DNA of 64,000 nucleotides, from positions 6,696,001 through 6,760,000 of the forward strand of contig NZ_AP018920.1 of assembly GCF_003945385.1 (NCBI RefSeq). The letters are read 5' to 3'. This DNA comes from Pseudonocardia autotrophica. Lineage in GTDB: Bacteria; Actinomycetota; Actinomycetes; Mycobacteriales; Pseudonocardiaceae. This document shows, one piece after another, positions 1 through 10,846 of the stretch (position 1 is the stretch's first letter; each line of letters opens with the position of its first letter). The notes under the pieces are model-generated. The model saw only the letters and a list, made by a program, of their open reading frames with translations, searched no databases and was not told the DNA's origin. The position numbers and the translations under genes are program-made.

Positions 1-290
1 TCGCCCGCACGACCGCCGATCCGGGGCTGCGGGCCAAGCTCGACCAGATCCACCGGGCGCTCGCCGGTTCCCGGCCGTCCCCGGACGCACCCCCGGGGAC
101 CCTGCTCGCTCCGCGGGAGGCCGAGGCGTTGCGGCTGGTGGCGGTCGGTGCGAGCAACGCCGAGATCGCCGCCGACATGGGTCTGGCGGTGGACACGGTG
201 AAGACCTACCTGCGCAGCGCGATGCGCAAGCTCGGCGTGCACAACCGGACGAAGGCCGTCCTCGCCGCCCGCTCCGCCGGCCTCCTCTGA
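1..290 (+). CDS. LuxR-family regulator, C-terminal end (5' truncated by window)
   Basis: The last 95 codons of a gene that begins before the window. The visible part is a LuxR/GerE helix-turn-helix: it starts LAPREAEALRLVAVG, continues with NAEIAADMG and the recognition helix VDTVKTYLRSAMRKLGV, and ends at a TGA. This is the DNA-binding half of a NarL/LuxR-type activator. The sensor or receiver part is outside the window, so the signal is unknown. The next gene starts 68 bases downstream on the same strand. Confidence 0.85.
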   Translation, partial: ARTTADPGLRAKLDQIHRALAGSRPSPDAPPGTLLAPREAEALRLVAVGASNAEIAADMGLAVDTVKTYLRSAMRKLGVHNRTKAVLAARSAGLL

Positions 291-358
291 GGAGCGCCGC
301 CGGGGACGGGGTGGGTCCTGCGACCGTGGAACGGCGCCGGGGAGCATGATGCCCAGAC

Positions 359-1753
359 ATGAGCCGGGTGCATGCGTTCTCCGACGACGCTCTGGGTGAT
401 GCCGACGCCGTCGAGCTGGCGGATCGGGTCCGACGGCGCGAGACCTCCGCCGCCGAGCTGCGGAACGCGGTCGCCGAGCGGGCCGCGCTGGTGGATCCGC
501 AGCTGCGCGGCCTGGCCCTGGACCGGATCGCCGATCCGGTGTCCGGGGAGCGGGCCGGACCGCTCGCGGGCGTCCCCACCCTGGTCAAGGACAACACCGA
601 CGTCCGCGGCTGGCCGGTCGGCAACGGCACCACCGCGTACGTCCCGGCACCGGCGCGGGAGCACGCCGAGGTCACCCGGCAACTGCTGGCGACCGGGTTG
701 GACGTGCTGGGCCTGACCCGGATGCCCGAGTACGGCCTGAACGCCTCCACCGAGTACGCCGTCGCCGAGCCGACCCGCAATCCGTGGGATCCCCGGTTCT
801 CGGCCGGGGCGTCGTCCGGCGGGTCGGCCGCGCTGGTCGCCGCCGGGGTGGTGCCGGTGGCGCACGCGAACGACGGCGGCGGATCGATCCGGATCCCGGC
901 GGCGGCCTGCGGGCTGGTCGGGTTGAAGCCGACCCGGGGCAGGCTCGCGCCGAACGCGAACGGCGCCCGGATGCCGATCGACCTGGTCGCCGACGGGATC
1001 GTCTCCCGGTCGGTGCGCGACACCGCGACCTTCCTCGCCGCCGCCGACCGGTACCGCCGCAATCCGGCGCTGCCGCCGGTCGGCCTGGTCGAGGGCCCGG
1101 CCCGGCGCCGGCTGCGGATCGGCCTGGTCCTGGACTCCCCGACCGGTGCGCAGATCGACGCCGAGACCCGGACCGCGGTCACCGAGATGGCGGAGCTGCT
1201 CGGCAAGCAGGGGCACCTGGTGGAGCCGGCGACGACCGGGATCGGCTCCCGGTTCGTCGATGACTTCCTGGACTACTGGGGACTGCTCGCGTTCTCGGTG
1301 GTCACCGGCGGGCGATGGCTGCACGGCCGCACGTTCGACCCGGAGCGGCTGGACGCGCTCACCCACGGCCTGGCCGACCACTACCGCAAGGCGATGGCCC
1401 GCACCCCGGTTTTCCTGCACCGGCTGCGCCGGGTCGCGCAGTCCTACACCGAGCTGTTCACCCGGCACGACGTGCTGCTCTCACCGGTGCTGGCGCACAC
1501 CCCTCCGGAGATCGGGTGGCTGAGCCCCACGGTCGGGTTCGACGAGCTCACCCGGCGGCTGCTCGACTACGTGGCGTTCACCCCGCTGTGCAACGTCGCG
1601 GGCGCACCGGCGATCGCGGTACCTGCCGGGACGGCGGCCAACGGGCTGCCGCTGGGGGTGCACCTGTCCACCGCCGCCGGGGACGAGCGCACCCTGCTGG
1701 AGCTGGCGTTCGCGCTGGAGTCCGACCGGCCGTGGCCGCGGATCCAGGGCTGA
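359..1753 (+). CDS. Amidase signature-family hydrolase
   Basis: A 464-residue amidase signature enzyme that hydrolyses a carboxamide to acid and ammonia; the substrate cannot be read from sequence. The Ser-cisSer-Lys triad is visible: the lysine in LVKDNTDVRGW (about residue 80), the Gly/Ser-rich stretch ASSGGSAALVAAG (about 155) and the nucleophile region GGGSIRIPAAACG (about 175). Length is normal. It differs clearly from the nitrile-cluster amidase at 23572, so they are separate paralogues. The ATG lacks a strong Shine-Dalgarno sequence. It stands alone, converging with the homogentisate operon 25 bases away. Confidence 0.85.
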   Translation: MSRVHAFSDDALGDADAVELADRVRRRETSAAELRNAVAERAALVDPQLRGLALDRIADPVSGERAGPLAGVPTLVKDNTDVRGWPVGNGTTAYVPAPAREHAEVTRQLLATGLDVLGLTRMPEYGLNASTEYAVAEPTRNPWDPRFSAGASSGGSAALVAAGVVPVAHANDGGGSIRIPAAACGLVGLKPTRGRLAPNANGARMPIDLVADGIVSRSVRDTATFLAAADRYRRNPALPPVGLVEGPARRRLRIGLVLDSPTGAQIDAETRTAVTEMAELLGKQGHLVEPATTGIGSRFVDDFLDYWGLLAFSVVTGGRWLHGRTFDPERLDALTHGLADHYRKAMARTPVFLHRLRRVAQSYTELFTRHDVLLSPVLAHTPPEIGWLSPTVGFDELTRRLLDYVAFTPLCNVAGAPAIAVPAGTAANGLPLGVHLSTAAGDERTLLELAFALESDRPWPRIQG

Positions 1754-1778
1754 GCGGCTTCCAGGTCCGAGCCGGCGC

Positions 1779-4295
<2,517 letters not shown>

Positions 4296-4321
<26 letters not shown>

Positions 4322-5921
4322 CGGTCGTCTCCTCCCCGGTGGGGATCGGTGGGCCGGTCCGCGCGGTGGCGCGGTCGAGTGCGGCGAGCGTCTCGGCGCG
4401 CCCGGGTCGCTGCAGGACGGCGGCCACGTGCGCGTCCGGGCGCAGCAGCCACAGCTCGCCGGGCCGGCTCTCGAGCACTCGTGCCACCGCCGATCCGGGT
4501 TCGACCGGCAGCACCCGGACCGGGTCCGGCGCGGTACCCGCGGCGGCGCGGACCGCATCGAGATCGGCTCCGGCCGTGCCGAGCAGCAGGAACCCGTCCC
4601 GGGCGACGGCGCGGAGCCGGGTGGTCGTGCCGTCCGGGAGGGTCAGCGGGGTGTCCGGCACCAGGACGCCCGGTGCGGCGGGCGGTGCCGTGCCGCGGGC
4701 CGGTCGACCGGCGGCCGGCCGGGTGGGATCCGGAGTCGTCAGCGGCGACCCGACGTACCGGAACGGCTCGCTGAGCCGGCCCGAGTCCACCAGCGCGCGA
4801 GCCGCCGGATCGCCCGCCGCCCGGGCGAGCACGTCGGCGCGGTGCCGGGCCCGCTCCGCGTCCGGCGGGACCAGGAAGTCCATCGTCGCCGCCGTCACCG
4901 CCAGGTTCTCCCGGGCCGCCGCGTGCCGCTCGTCGTGGTAGGTCTCCAGCAGCTCCTGCGAGGCTCGGCCGTACCCGGTCCAAGCGATCTTCCAGGCCGC
5001 GTTCTCGGCGTCCGCGACGCCCGAGTTCAGCCCGCGTGCCCCGAACGGCGACATCAGGTGCGCCGCGTCCCCGGCGAGCAGCACCCGCCCGGCGCGCATC
5101 CGGTCCGCGAGCCGCGCGTGGAACCGGTAGACCGACGACCACAGCACCTCGAACGGCACGTCACCGAGCACCCGGCGGATCCGCTCGTGCAGCGCCTCCG
5201 GCGCGGTCTCGCTCTCCGGGGCGACGTCGGAGGACACCTGCCAGTCGATCCGGAACGTCGAGTCCGGGCAGGGATGCACCAGGATCTGCCGGCCCGGGTT
5301 CGCCGCCGGGTCGAAGTGGAACCACCGCTCGGCTGCCCGGCCGGGCAGCTCGGCGCGGACGTCGCAGATCAGGAACCGGTCGTCGAAGCTGTGCCCGTCG
5401 AAGGCGATCCCGAGCCCGCGGCGCAGCCCACCGCTGTGCGCCCCGGAGCAGAGCACCAGGTAGGAGCCCCGGAGCTCGCCTGCCCGGGTGCGCGCGGTGA
5501 CGCCGTCGGCGTCCTGGACAAGGCCGGTGACCTCGTGCGACCAGCGCAGATCGACCAGCGGGGCGGCGGCGATGCGCTCGTCGAGCAGCTGTTCGGTGCG
5601 GCTCTGCGAGATGTTCACGAACGGCGGGAACGGCGAGTGGCCGGGATCGGTCAGGGTGTGGCTGAAGATCTCGGCGTCGCGGTGGAACGTCCGGGCGGTC
5701 GTCCAGGTGATCCCCTCGTCGGCGATCCGCCGGCCGGCGCCGACCGCCTCCCACAGGTCCAGCGCGTCCCGGTGCTGGCAGATCGCCCTGGATCCGGCGG
5801 CGTCGCGCGCGGGGCGCCGCTCCAGCAGCACCGACGGCACCCCCCAGCGGGCCAGCAGCAGCGCCACCGTCTGCCCGACCGGACCGGCACCGACCACCAG
5901 TACCGGCTCGTGCGGCCACAT
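4296..5921 (-). CDS. FAD-dependent aromatic hydroxylase (PheA/MhpA type)
   Basis: A 541-residue flavoprotein monooxygenase. The N-terminal dinucleotide-binding motif is VLVVGAGPVGQTVALLLARWG (GxGxxG) and the second FAD motif is RVLLAGDAAHLMSPFGARG (GDAAH, about residue 280); a thioredoxin-like C-terminal domain of about 150 residues follows, as in phenol and 3-hydroxyphenylpropionate hydroxylases. Members hydroxylate a phenolic ring with NAD(P)H and O2. Its place directly before hmgA suggests it supplies homogentisate from a hydroxyphenylacetate; this is inference. The stop and start codons of the MBL gene and this gene overlap as TGATG. Confidence 0.85.
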
Positions 5922-6883
5922 CAGGCGTCCTGCAGCTGCGCCCAGACCTCCTGGTCGCGTTCGGCCGTCCAGATGATCGGGCGTTCGATCCCGGACAGCT
6001 CGTCCCACAGCCGGGAGACGTCGAACGGCAGGCAGTGCTCGAAGATCGGCCAGTGCCCGTAGTCGTCGACCAGGGCGGCGTGGGTGGCGTCGAACGCTTC
6101 CCGCAGCGTCCCGCCCCGGCGCTGCACAGCGCCCACCTCGTCGAGCATGACCTGCAGGAAGTGCCGGGTCTGGGCGATCGCGGCGTCCACCTCGGCGCGG
6201 CCCCGGCTGACCGCGCCGCGACCGCCGACGAGCTGCTCGGCCCGGTAGCCGTGGATCGCGTCCAGGGTGCTTGTCGACCAGTCCCGGTGGAACGCGTCGC
6301 CGGTGTAGAGCGCGGCCCGGGCCTCGACCAGATCGCCGGCGAACAGGATCCGGTGCCGCGGCAGCCAGGCCACGATGTCGCCTTCGGTGTGCCCACGACC
6401 GTGATGGGCCAGCACCAGCTCGCCGCGGTCGCCGCCGAGGTCGATGCTCAGCCGGTCGGCGAAGGTCAGGGTCGGGTGGGTCAGGCCGGGCACCGAGTCG
6501 GCGGCCTCGGCCAGGCGCGGCATCCGGGCGAACTCGCTCTCCCAGTCCTGCAGGCCGCGCTCGTCGATGAGCTCGGCGGTGGCCCGGTGCGCGAGGATCG
6601 TCTGCGCGTCGAACGCGGCGGCGCCGAGCACTCGTACCGCGTGATAGTGGCTCAGGGCCAGGTAGCGCACCGGTTTGTCGGTGTGCTCCCGTAGCCGGGC
6701 CAGCCACTTCCGGGCGGCGACCGGGGTCGCGAGCGCCTCGAAGCAGACCAGGAAGTCCTCGCCCTCGATCGCGCCGATGTTCGGGTCGCCGTCGGCGGTC
6801 AGCGCGTAGACGCCGTCGGCGAGCACTTCGAGGGTCTGTTCCTTCGCTGCGGTGTCCGCGGACGAGGCGAACGGCTTGGCCAT
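5921..6883 (-). CDS. Metallo-beta-lactamase-fold protein with one metal site degraded
   Basis: A 320-residue MBL-fold protein and first gene of the homogentisate operon. The fold is clear (DGDPNIGAIEGEDFLVCFEA, LSHYHAVRVLGAAAFDA, AHHGRGHTEGDIVAWLP, RILFAGDLVEARAALYTGD). The usual HxHxDH is HYHAVR here, and the usual C-terminal GHG is GRG. The first-site histidines (HYH and the GHTEGD histidine) and the bridging aspartate (AGDL) remain, while the second-site Asp and both His are gone. It may be a mono-metal hydrolase or have a non-catalytic role. A GGGAGGTCC ribosome-binding site precedes the ATG. Its substrate is unknown. Confidence 0.8.
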   Translation of the reverse strand: MAKPFASSADTAAKEQTLEVLADGVYALTADGDPNIGAIEGEDFLVCFEALATPVAARKWLARLREHTDKPVRYLALSHYHAVRVLGAAAFDAQTILAHRATAELIDERGLQDWESEFARMPRLAEAADSVPGLTHPTLTFADRLSIDLGGDRGELVLAHHGRGHTEGDIVAWLPRHRILFAGDLVEARAALYTGDAFHRDWSTSTLDAIHGYRAEQLVGGRGAVSRGRAEVDAAIAQTRHFLQVMLDEVGAVQRRGGTLREAFDATHAALVDDYGHWPIFEHCLPFDVSRLWDELSGIERPIIWTAERDQEVWAQLQDA

Positions 6884-6959
6884 GACGGGACCTCCCGGAC
6901 GACGGTGTCGCCCCCGATACTCCCGGCGCCGGGGCCGGTTGCGCCAGCGGTCGGCGCCC

Positions 6960-6965
6960 TACTCT
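6960..6965 (+). promoter_or_regulatory. -10 box TACTCT, leaderless start
   Basis: TACTCT fits TANNNT and ends 6 bases before the GTG at 6972. With no Shine-Dalgarno sequence this supports transcription starting at or next to the start codon. Confidence 0.5.
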
Positions 6966-6971
6966 TCGACG

Positions 6972-7568
6972 GTGACGCCCGACGACCTGCATGGCCGCCC
7001 CGAGCCGGCCGGCCGGCCCCGCACCCACCCGCTCGACCCGGCCGGACTCGATCCCGCGCGGGCCGCGCTGCACGCCCGGATCGCCACCGGCCCGCGGAAG
7101 GCGCAGGCCCGGGTGCCGCTGACCGACGAGCGGGACCGGCTGCTCGGGCCGTTCGGGGTGATGCTGTTCTCCCCCCGGATCGGGGACGCCGTCCAGCAGG
7201 TCGGCGCGGCCCTGCGGTTCGACGACGATCTCCCGCCCCGGCTGCGCGAGCTGGCCGTGCTCGCCGTCGCCGTGCACCACCGCAGCGCGTTCGAGTGGGC
7301 CGCGCACGAGGGTCTCGCCCGGGAGACCGGCCTGTCCGCCCATCAGCTCCAGGCGCTGCTCGACGGCGCCGTCCCGGACGGTCTGGACGACGCCGAGGCG
7401 GCCGCGCTGGACGTCGTCCGGACCCTGCTGGTCACCCGCGACCTCGACGACGACCGGTACGCCGCGGCGCTGCAGGCGCTCGGCCGGGACACCCTCGCCG
7501 CGCTGGTGTGGCTGACCGGCTACTACGCGATGCTCGCCGGGGCGCTGGCGGTTTTCCGCCCGCAGTGA
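6972..7568 (+). CDS. Carboxymuconolactone decarboxylase (AhpD-like) family protein
   Basis: A 198-residue all-helical CMD/AhpD-fold protein. The core is PRLRELAVLAVAVHHRSAFEWAAHE written here in parts: LRELAVLAVAVHH followed by SAFEWAAHEGLARETGL. The usual CxxC-type redox cysteines are not present, so a peroxidase role is unlikely and the function is open. The GTG start is chosen because a TACTCT -10 box (6960-6965) ends 6 bases before it, as expected for a leaderless mRNA; in-frame starts further upstream overlap the divergent MBL gene. It may share the MBL promoter region and so relate to aromatic catabolism. Confidence 0.75.
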   Translation: MTPDDLHGRPEPAGRPRTHPLDPAGLDPARAALHARIATGPRKAQARVPLTDERDRLLGPFGVMLFSPRIGDAVQQVGAALRFDDDLPPRLRELAVLAVAVHHRSAFEWAAHEGLARETGLSAHQLQALLDGAVPDGLDDAEAAALDVVRTLLVTRDLDDDRYAAALQALGRDTLAALVWLTGYYAMLAGALAVFRPQ

Positions 7569-7657
7569 GGGGAATGCGCACACCGCCCGGCCTACCGCGG
7601 GTGGCCGCGAACGCGGATGCTGGTGGGGAACGCCGGACGCCGAGCGAGGGGAGCAGC

Positions 7658-8077
7658 GTGACCGGGACCGTCGTGGGGCAGACCGTCGCCTCCGCCATGC
7701 ACACCTTCCCGAAGACCTGTGGACCGGCGACGACGGTCGCGCAGGCCCGGGAGCTGTTCGGCAGGCCGAAGGTGCACGCGCTGCTGGTGGTCGAGGGCGG
7801 ACTGCTGCGCGCCGTCGTGGAGCGGGCGGACCTGGCCGGGCTCGCCGGCGACGCACCGGCCGTAGCGGCCGGCGGGCTGGCCGGCCGGACCGTCGGCCCG
7901 GCCGCCGACCTGCGGGACACCTGGGACGGCATGGCTCGCGAGGGCCGGCGCAGGCTCGCGGTGGTCGGCGACGACGGCCGGCTGCGCGGGCTGCTCTGCC
8001 TGAAGCGGACCGGTCGCGGTTTCTGCTCCGACGAGGGCATCCGCGCCCGGGAGCGGGAGCGCGCCGGGCTCGGCTGA
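7658..8077 (+). CDS. CBS-domain protein
   Basis: A 139-residue protein with one CBS pair: first half VASAMHTFPKTCGPATTVAQ with KVHALLVVEGGLLRAVVERADL, second half AGRTVGPAADLRDTWDGM with RRRLAVVGDDGRLRGLLCLK. CBS pairs bind adenosyl ligands and usually regulate a partner. A cysteine-containing tail (KRTGRGFCSDEGIRARERE) is typical of small actinobacterial stand-alone CBS proteins. The GTG start follows GAGGGGAGC at good distance; an upstream ATG at 7574 has its GAGGGG only about two bases away and is less likely. No partner is evident. Confidence 0.8.
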   Translation: MTGTVVGQTVASAMHTFPKTCGPATTVAQARELFGRPKVHALLVVEGGLLRAVVERADLAGLAGDAPAVAAGGLAGRTVGPAADLRDTWDGMAREGRRRLAVVGDDGRLRGLLCLKRTGRGFCSDEGIRARERERAGLG

Positions 8078-8169
8078 GCCCACCCGATCCGGTGATCAGC
8101 ACCACATCCGTGTGAGGGAGTGCCCGGTTGGGCACTCCCACTCTCGCAGGCAACCCCCAGGAGGTCATC

Positions 8170-8367
8170 GTGTCGTTCACCGACAAGATCAAGAACAAGG
8201 CCGAGAACGCCGCCGGCGTCGCCAAGGAGAAGGCCGGCGAGGCGACGGGTGACAACGAGCTCCGCGTCGAGGGCAAGGCCGAGCAGAGCAAGGCCTCGCT
8301 GAAGGACGCCGGCGAGAAGGTCAAGGACGCGGCCTCGAACGTCAAGGACGCATTCAGCAAGGACTGA
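8170..8367 (+). CDS. CsbD-family small stress protein
   Basis: A 65-residue lysine- and glutamate-rich CsbD-family protein: SFTDKIKNKAENAAGVAKEK, then GDNELRVEGKAEQSKASLKD. Homologues are small general-stress proteins, but the molecular function is unknown. The GTG start is fixed by AGGAGG seven bases upstream. A strong palindromic terminator follows 13 bases after the stop, so the gene is probably a separate transcription unit. Confidence 0.9.
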   Translation: MSFTDKIKNKAENAAGVAKEKAGEATGDNELRVEGKAEQSKASLKDAGEKVKDAASNVKDAFSKD

Positions 8368-8379
8368 TCCGCTCGGGCC

Positions 8380-8411
8380 GCCCGCGGAACCCCGGCCGGG
8401 GTTCCGCGGGC
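8380..8411. terminator. Strong 32-base palindrome after csbD
   Basis: A perfect 32-base palindrome (arm GCCCGCGGAACCCCGG and its complement) lies between the convergent csbD and phosphotransferase genes. It can fold from either strand. There is no T-run, as is common in GC-rich actinobacteria. It probably acts as a bidirectional terminator. Confidence 0.65.
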
Positions 8412-8423
8412 TCGCGCGCCTCG

Positions 8424-9446
8424 TCAGCCGGCGGATCCCCGGGCCGCGGTCAGGCCCGCGGCGACCAGCGGAGCCGTCGCGTCGCCGATGCCCTCGAACC
8501 CCTCTCCGCGGGTGTCGCCGCGCAGGTGCCGCTCGTGGATGCCCTCGGCGATCACCGCGATCTTCAGGTAGGCCAGTCCGCGGTGGAACGCCCAGTCCCG
8601 CGGCTCCCGCTGCGACACCGCGGTGTACCGGGCGACCAGCTCGTCGGGGGCCGGCATCCGGGCGCTGGTCGAGGCGGCCGTCCCGGCCAGCACCGGCGCG
8701 AACACCTCGTCCCGGTAGACGGTGTGCAGGGCGAGATCGGCGAGCGGGTCGCCGAGGGTGGCCATCTCCCAGTCGACGACGGCGAGCACCCGGGACGGGT
8801 CCGCCCGATCCAGGATGGCGTTGTCGATCCGGAAGTCGCCGTGCACCACCGCCGCGGCGCTCTCCGCCGGGCAGGACGCGTCGAGCAGGGCATGCAGTGT
8901 GTCGACGTCGGGCAGATCCCGGGTGCGCACCCGCTGCCACTGCGAGTACCAGCGGTCGACCTGACGGCGCAGGTAGCCGGTGGGCTTCCCGAGCCCGGCG
9001 ACCGGATCCGCGGTCACGTCCACGGCGTGCAGCGCCGCGAGCGTGTCGACCAGCGCGAACGCGCAGTCCCGGACCATCGCGTCGGACCAACCGGCCAGGT
9101 CTGCCTCGCCGCGCACCACGATCCCGTCGACGAACCCGGTCAGCGCGAACGGCACCCCGAGCACCGACTCGTCGGCGAGTGCGACGGCCGGGGCGACCGG
9201 GACGCCGGAGCCGGCCAGCGCGGCGACGAACCGGAACTCCCGGCCCATGTCGTGCGCCGACGGGGTGAGCGTGCCCAGCGGCGGGCGACGCAGGATCCAG
9301 GTGGCGGCGCCGTCGGTCACCCGGTAGGTCAGGTTGGAGCGGCCCCCGGAGACCAGCTCCGCGGTGACCCCGCCCCGGTAGCCCTCGACGTGATCGGTCA
9401 GGAAGCGGTCCAGCGCGACCAGGTCGAGCCCGTCCGGGCCGCTCAC
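8424..9446 (-). CDS. Aminoglycoside-phosphotransferase-fold kinase paired with acyl-CoA dehydrogenase
   Basis: A 340-residue APH-fold kinase. Visible motifs are the substrate/ATP loop SGGRSNLTYRVTD, the catalytic VVHGDFRIDNAILD (about residue 195) and the metal-binding VVDWEMATLGDPLADLA. This branch is found beside or fused to acyl-CoA dehydrogenases of the ACAD10/11 type, which act in 4-hydroxyacid breakdown through phosphorylation. The GTG start overlaps the dehydrogenase stop as GTGA, so the two are translationally coupled. A larger upstream frame would run into the dehydrogenase gene and is rejected. Confidence 0.85.
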   Translation of the reverse strand: MSGPDGLDLVALDRFLTDHVEGYRGGVTAELVSGGRSNLTYRVTDGAATWILRRPPLGTLTPSAHDMGREFRFVAALAGSGVPVAPAVALADESVLGVPFALTGFVDGIVVRGEADLAGWSDAMVRDCAFALVDTLAALHAVDVTADPVAGLGKPTGYLRRQVDRWYSQWQRVRTRDLPDVDTLHALLDASCPAESAAAVVHGDFRIDNAILDRADPSRVLAVVDWEMATLGDPLADLALHTVYRDEVFAPVLAGTAASTSARMPAPDELVARYTAVSQREPRDWAFHRGLAYLKIAVIAEGIHERHLRGDTRGEGFEGIGDATAPLVAAGLTAARGSAG

Positions 9447-10735
9447 CGCGCGCCCGCCGGTCCGGCCGTCCCACCCGCGGCAGTTCCGTTCGCAGTTCCG
9501 TTCACAGTTGCGCCCACAGCGCTGTCCACAGCTGCGTCCGCGGCGCTGTCCGCGGCTGCCGCGGCCCGGCCGACCACCCGGCGGGCGATCGACCAGCGGT
9601 GCGTCTCGGACGGGCCGTCGTAGATCCGGAACGGTCGCACCTCGCGCAGGAACCGGCCCAGCAGCACGTCCCCGGAGACGCCGAGCGACCCGCAGAGCTG
9701 CAGCGACCGGTCCACCACCCGCCACACGGCCTCGGCGGTGAAGACCTTCGCGACCGACACCTCGGTCCCGGCGTGCCTGCCCCGGTCCAGCTCCCAGCAG
9801 GCCCGCAGGATCAGCCCGCGGGCGGCCGAGACGTCGATCTCGTTGTCGGCGATCATCGCCTGGGCCATGCCGAGGTCGCCGAGCCGGGACCCGAACAGCC
9901 GCCGCCGTGACGCGTGCGCCACCGCGATGTCCTGGGCCCGGCGGGCGATCCCGAGCCAGCGCATGCAGTGCGTCATCCGGGCCGGGCCGAGCCGCACCTG
10001 GGCGTAGCGGTAGCCCTGGTCGACCTCGCCGAGCACGGCGTCGTCACCGATCCGGCAGTCGTCGAAGGTGACCTCGAGATGCCCGCCGTGCAGGGACTCG
10101 TCGAGCGTCGGGATGTGCCTGCCGATCCGCATGCCCGGGTTGTCGGCGTCGACCAGGAACATCGTGGCGCCGCCACGGTCGCCGGGGACGCCCGCGGTGC
10201 GGGCCATCACGATCGCGAAGCCGGCGCCGTCGGCGCCGGTGATGAACCACTTGCGGCCGTCGATCCGCCAGCCGCCGGGCACCCGGGTCGCGGTGGTGCT
10301 CAGCGCGTCCGGATCGGATCCGGCGCCGGGGGCCGGCTCGGTCATCGCGAAGCAGGACCGCACGTCGCCCGCCGCGAGCGGGGCGAGGTAGCGCGCCTTC
10401 TGCTCGTCGCTCGCGATCTGCTCCAGCATGTGCACGTTGCCCTCGTCCGGGGCGGCGATGTTCAGCGCGATCGGGCCGAGCAGCGAGTAGCCGGCCTCCT
10501 CGAACACCGTGGCGCGCCCGCGCATGTCGAGGCCGTGACCGCCGAACTCCTCGGCCGCGTGCGGCGCGAACACCCCGGCCGCGCGGGCGCCGGCCTGCAG
10601 CTCGCGGCGGACCTGCTCGGACCCGGCGACGCCGTCGTTCGCCACCTCGATCGGGATCACCTCCTCCCGGACGAACCGGGCGGTACGGGCGGCGAGCTCG
10701 GCGACCAACGGATCCGGCTCGAAGTCGACGGCCAT
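9443..10735 (-). CDS. Acyl-CoA dehydrogenase (ACAD10/11-like)
   Basis: A 430-residue FAD acyl-CoA dehydrogenase. Typical blocks are CFAMTEPAPGAGSDPDALST (FAD/substrate loop), GGWRIDGRKWFITGAD, and the C-terminal LFGSRLGDLGMAQAMIADNE and GRFLREVRPFRIYDGPSETH. With its coupled kinase it probably degrades hydroxylated or branched acyl-CoAs. The last 40 or so residues are an Ala/Asp/Val/Gly-rich tail outside the conserved fold, coded by imperfect short repeats. The gene is divergent from a TetR regulator and a clear palindrome lies upstream of its ATG. Confidence 0.92.
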   Translation of the reverse strand: MAVDFEPDPLVAELAARTARFVREEVIPIEVANDGVAGSEQVRRELQAGARAAGVFAPHAAEEFGGHGLDMRGRATVFEEAGYSLLGPIALNIAAPDEGNVHMLEQIASDEQKARYLAPLAAGDVRSCFAMTEPAPGAGSDPDALSTTATRVPGGWRIDGRKWFITGADGAGFAIVMARTAGVPGDRGGATMFLVDADNPGMRIGRHIPTLDESLHGGHLEVTFDDCRIGDDAVLGEVDQGYRYAQVRLGPARMTHCMRWLGIARRAQDIAVAHASRRRLFGSRLGDLGMAQAMIADNEIDVSAARGLILRACWELDRGRHAGTEVSVAKVFTAEAVWRVVDRSLQLCGSLGVSGDVLLGRFLREVRPFRIYDGPSETHRWSIARRVVGRAAAAADSAADAAVDSAVGATVNGTANGTAAGGTAGPAGAR

Positions 10736-10750
10736 CTCTCCTCCTTGTTC

Positions 10751-10768
10751 GGCTAATAGGTATTAGCC
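10751..10768. promoter_or_regulatory. Operator palindrome for the divergent TetR regulator
   Basis: GGCTAAT-AGGT-ATTAGCC is a perfect 7-4-7 inverted repeat in the 111-base gap between the acyl-CoA dehydrogenase and tetR starts. A third copy of ATTAGCC lies at 10773-10779. It is the obvious binding site for the neighbouring TetR-type protein. Confidence 0.7.
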
Positions 10769-10833
10769 AGTGATTAGCCACCATGTCCGCTGGTCTACGC
10801 AAGATGCTGCCGGACTTGTCACAGAGCTCGGGA

Positions 10834-10839
10834 TAGACT
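10834..10839 (+). promoter_or_regulatory. -10 box TAGACT, leaderless start of tetR gene
   Basis: TAGACT ends 7 bases before the GTG at 10847 and no Shine-Dalgarno sequence is present, which is the layout of a leaderless transcript. Confidence 0.5.
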
Positions 10840-10846
10840 GCTAGCC

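Noticed and set aside
359..1753. Amidase belonging to the nitrile island
   Set aside because: It is 14 kb away, has a different N-terminal layout from the nitrile hydratase amidase and no linked regulator of that type.
7574..7657. Longer N-terminus for the CBS protein from the ATG at 7574
   Set aside because: Its GAGGGG is only about two bases from the ATG, and the added residues do not resemble the family; the GTG at 7658 has a well-placed GAGGGG.
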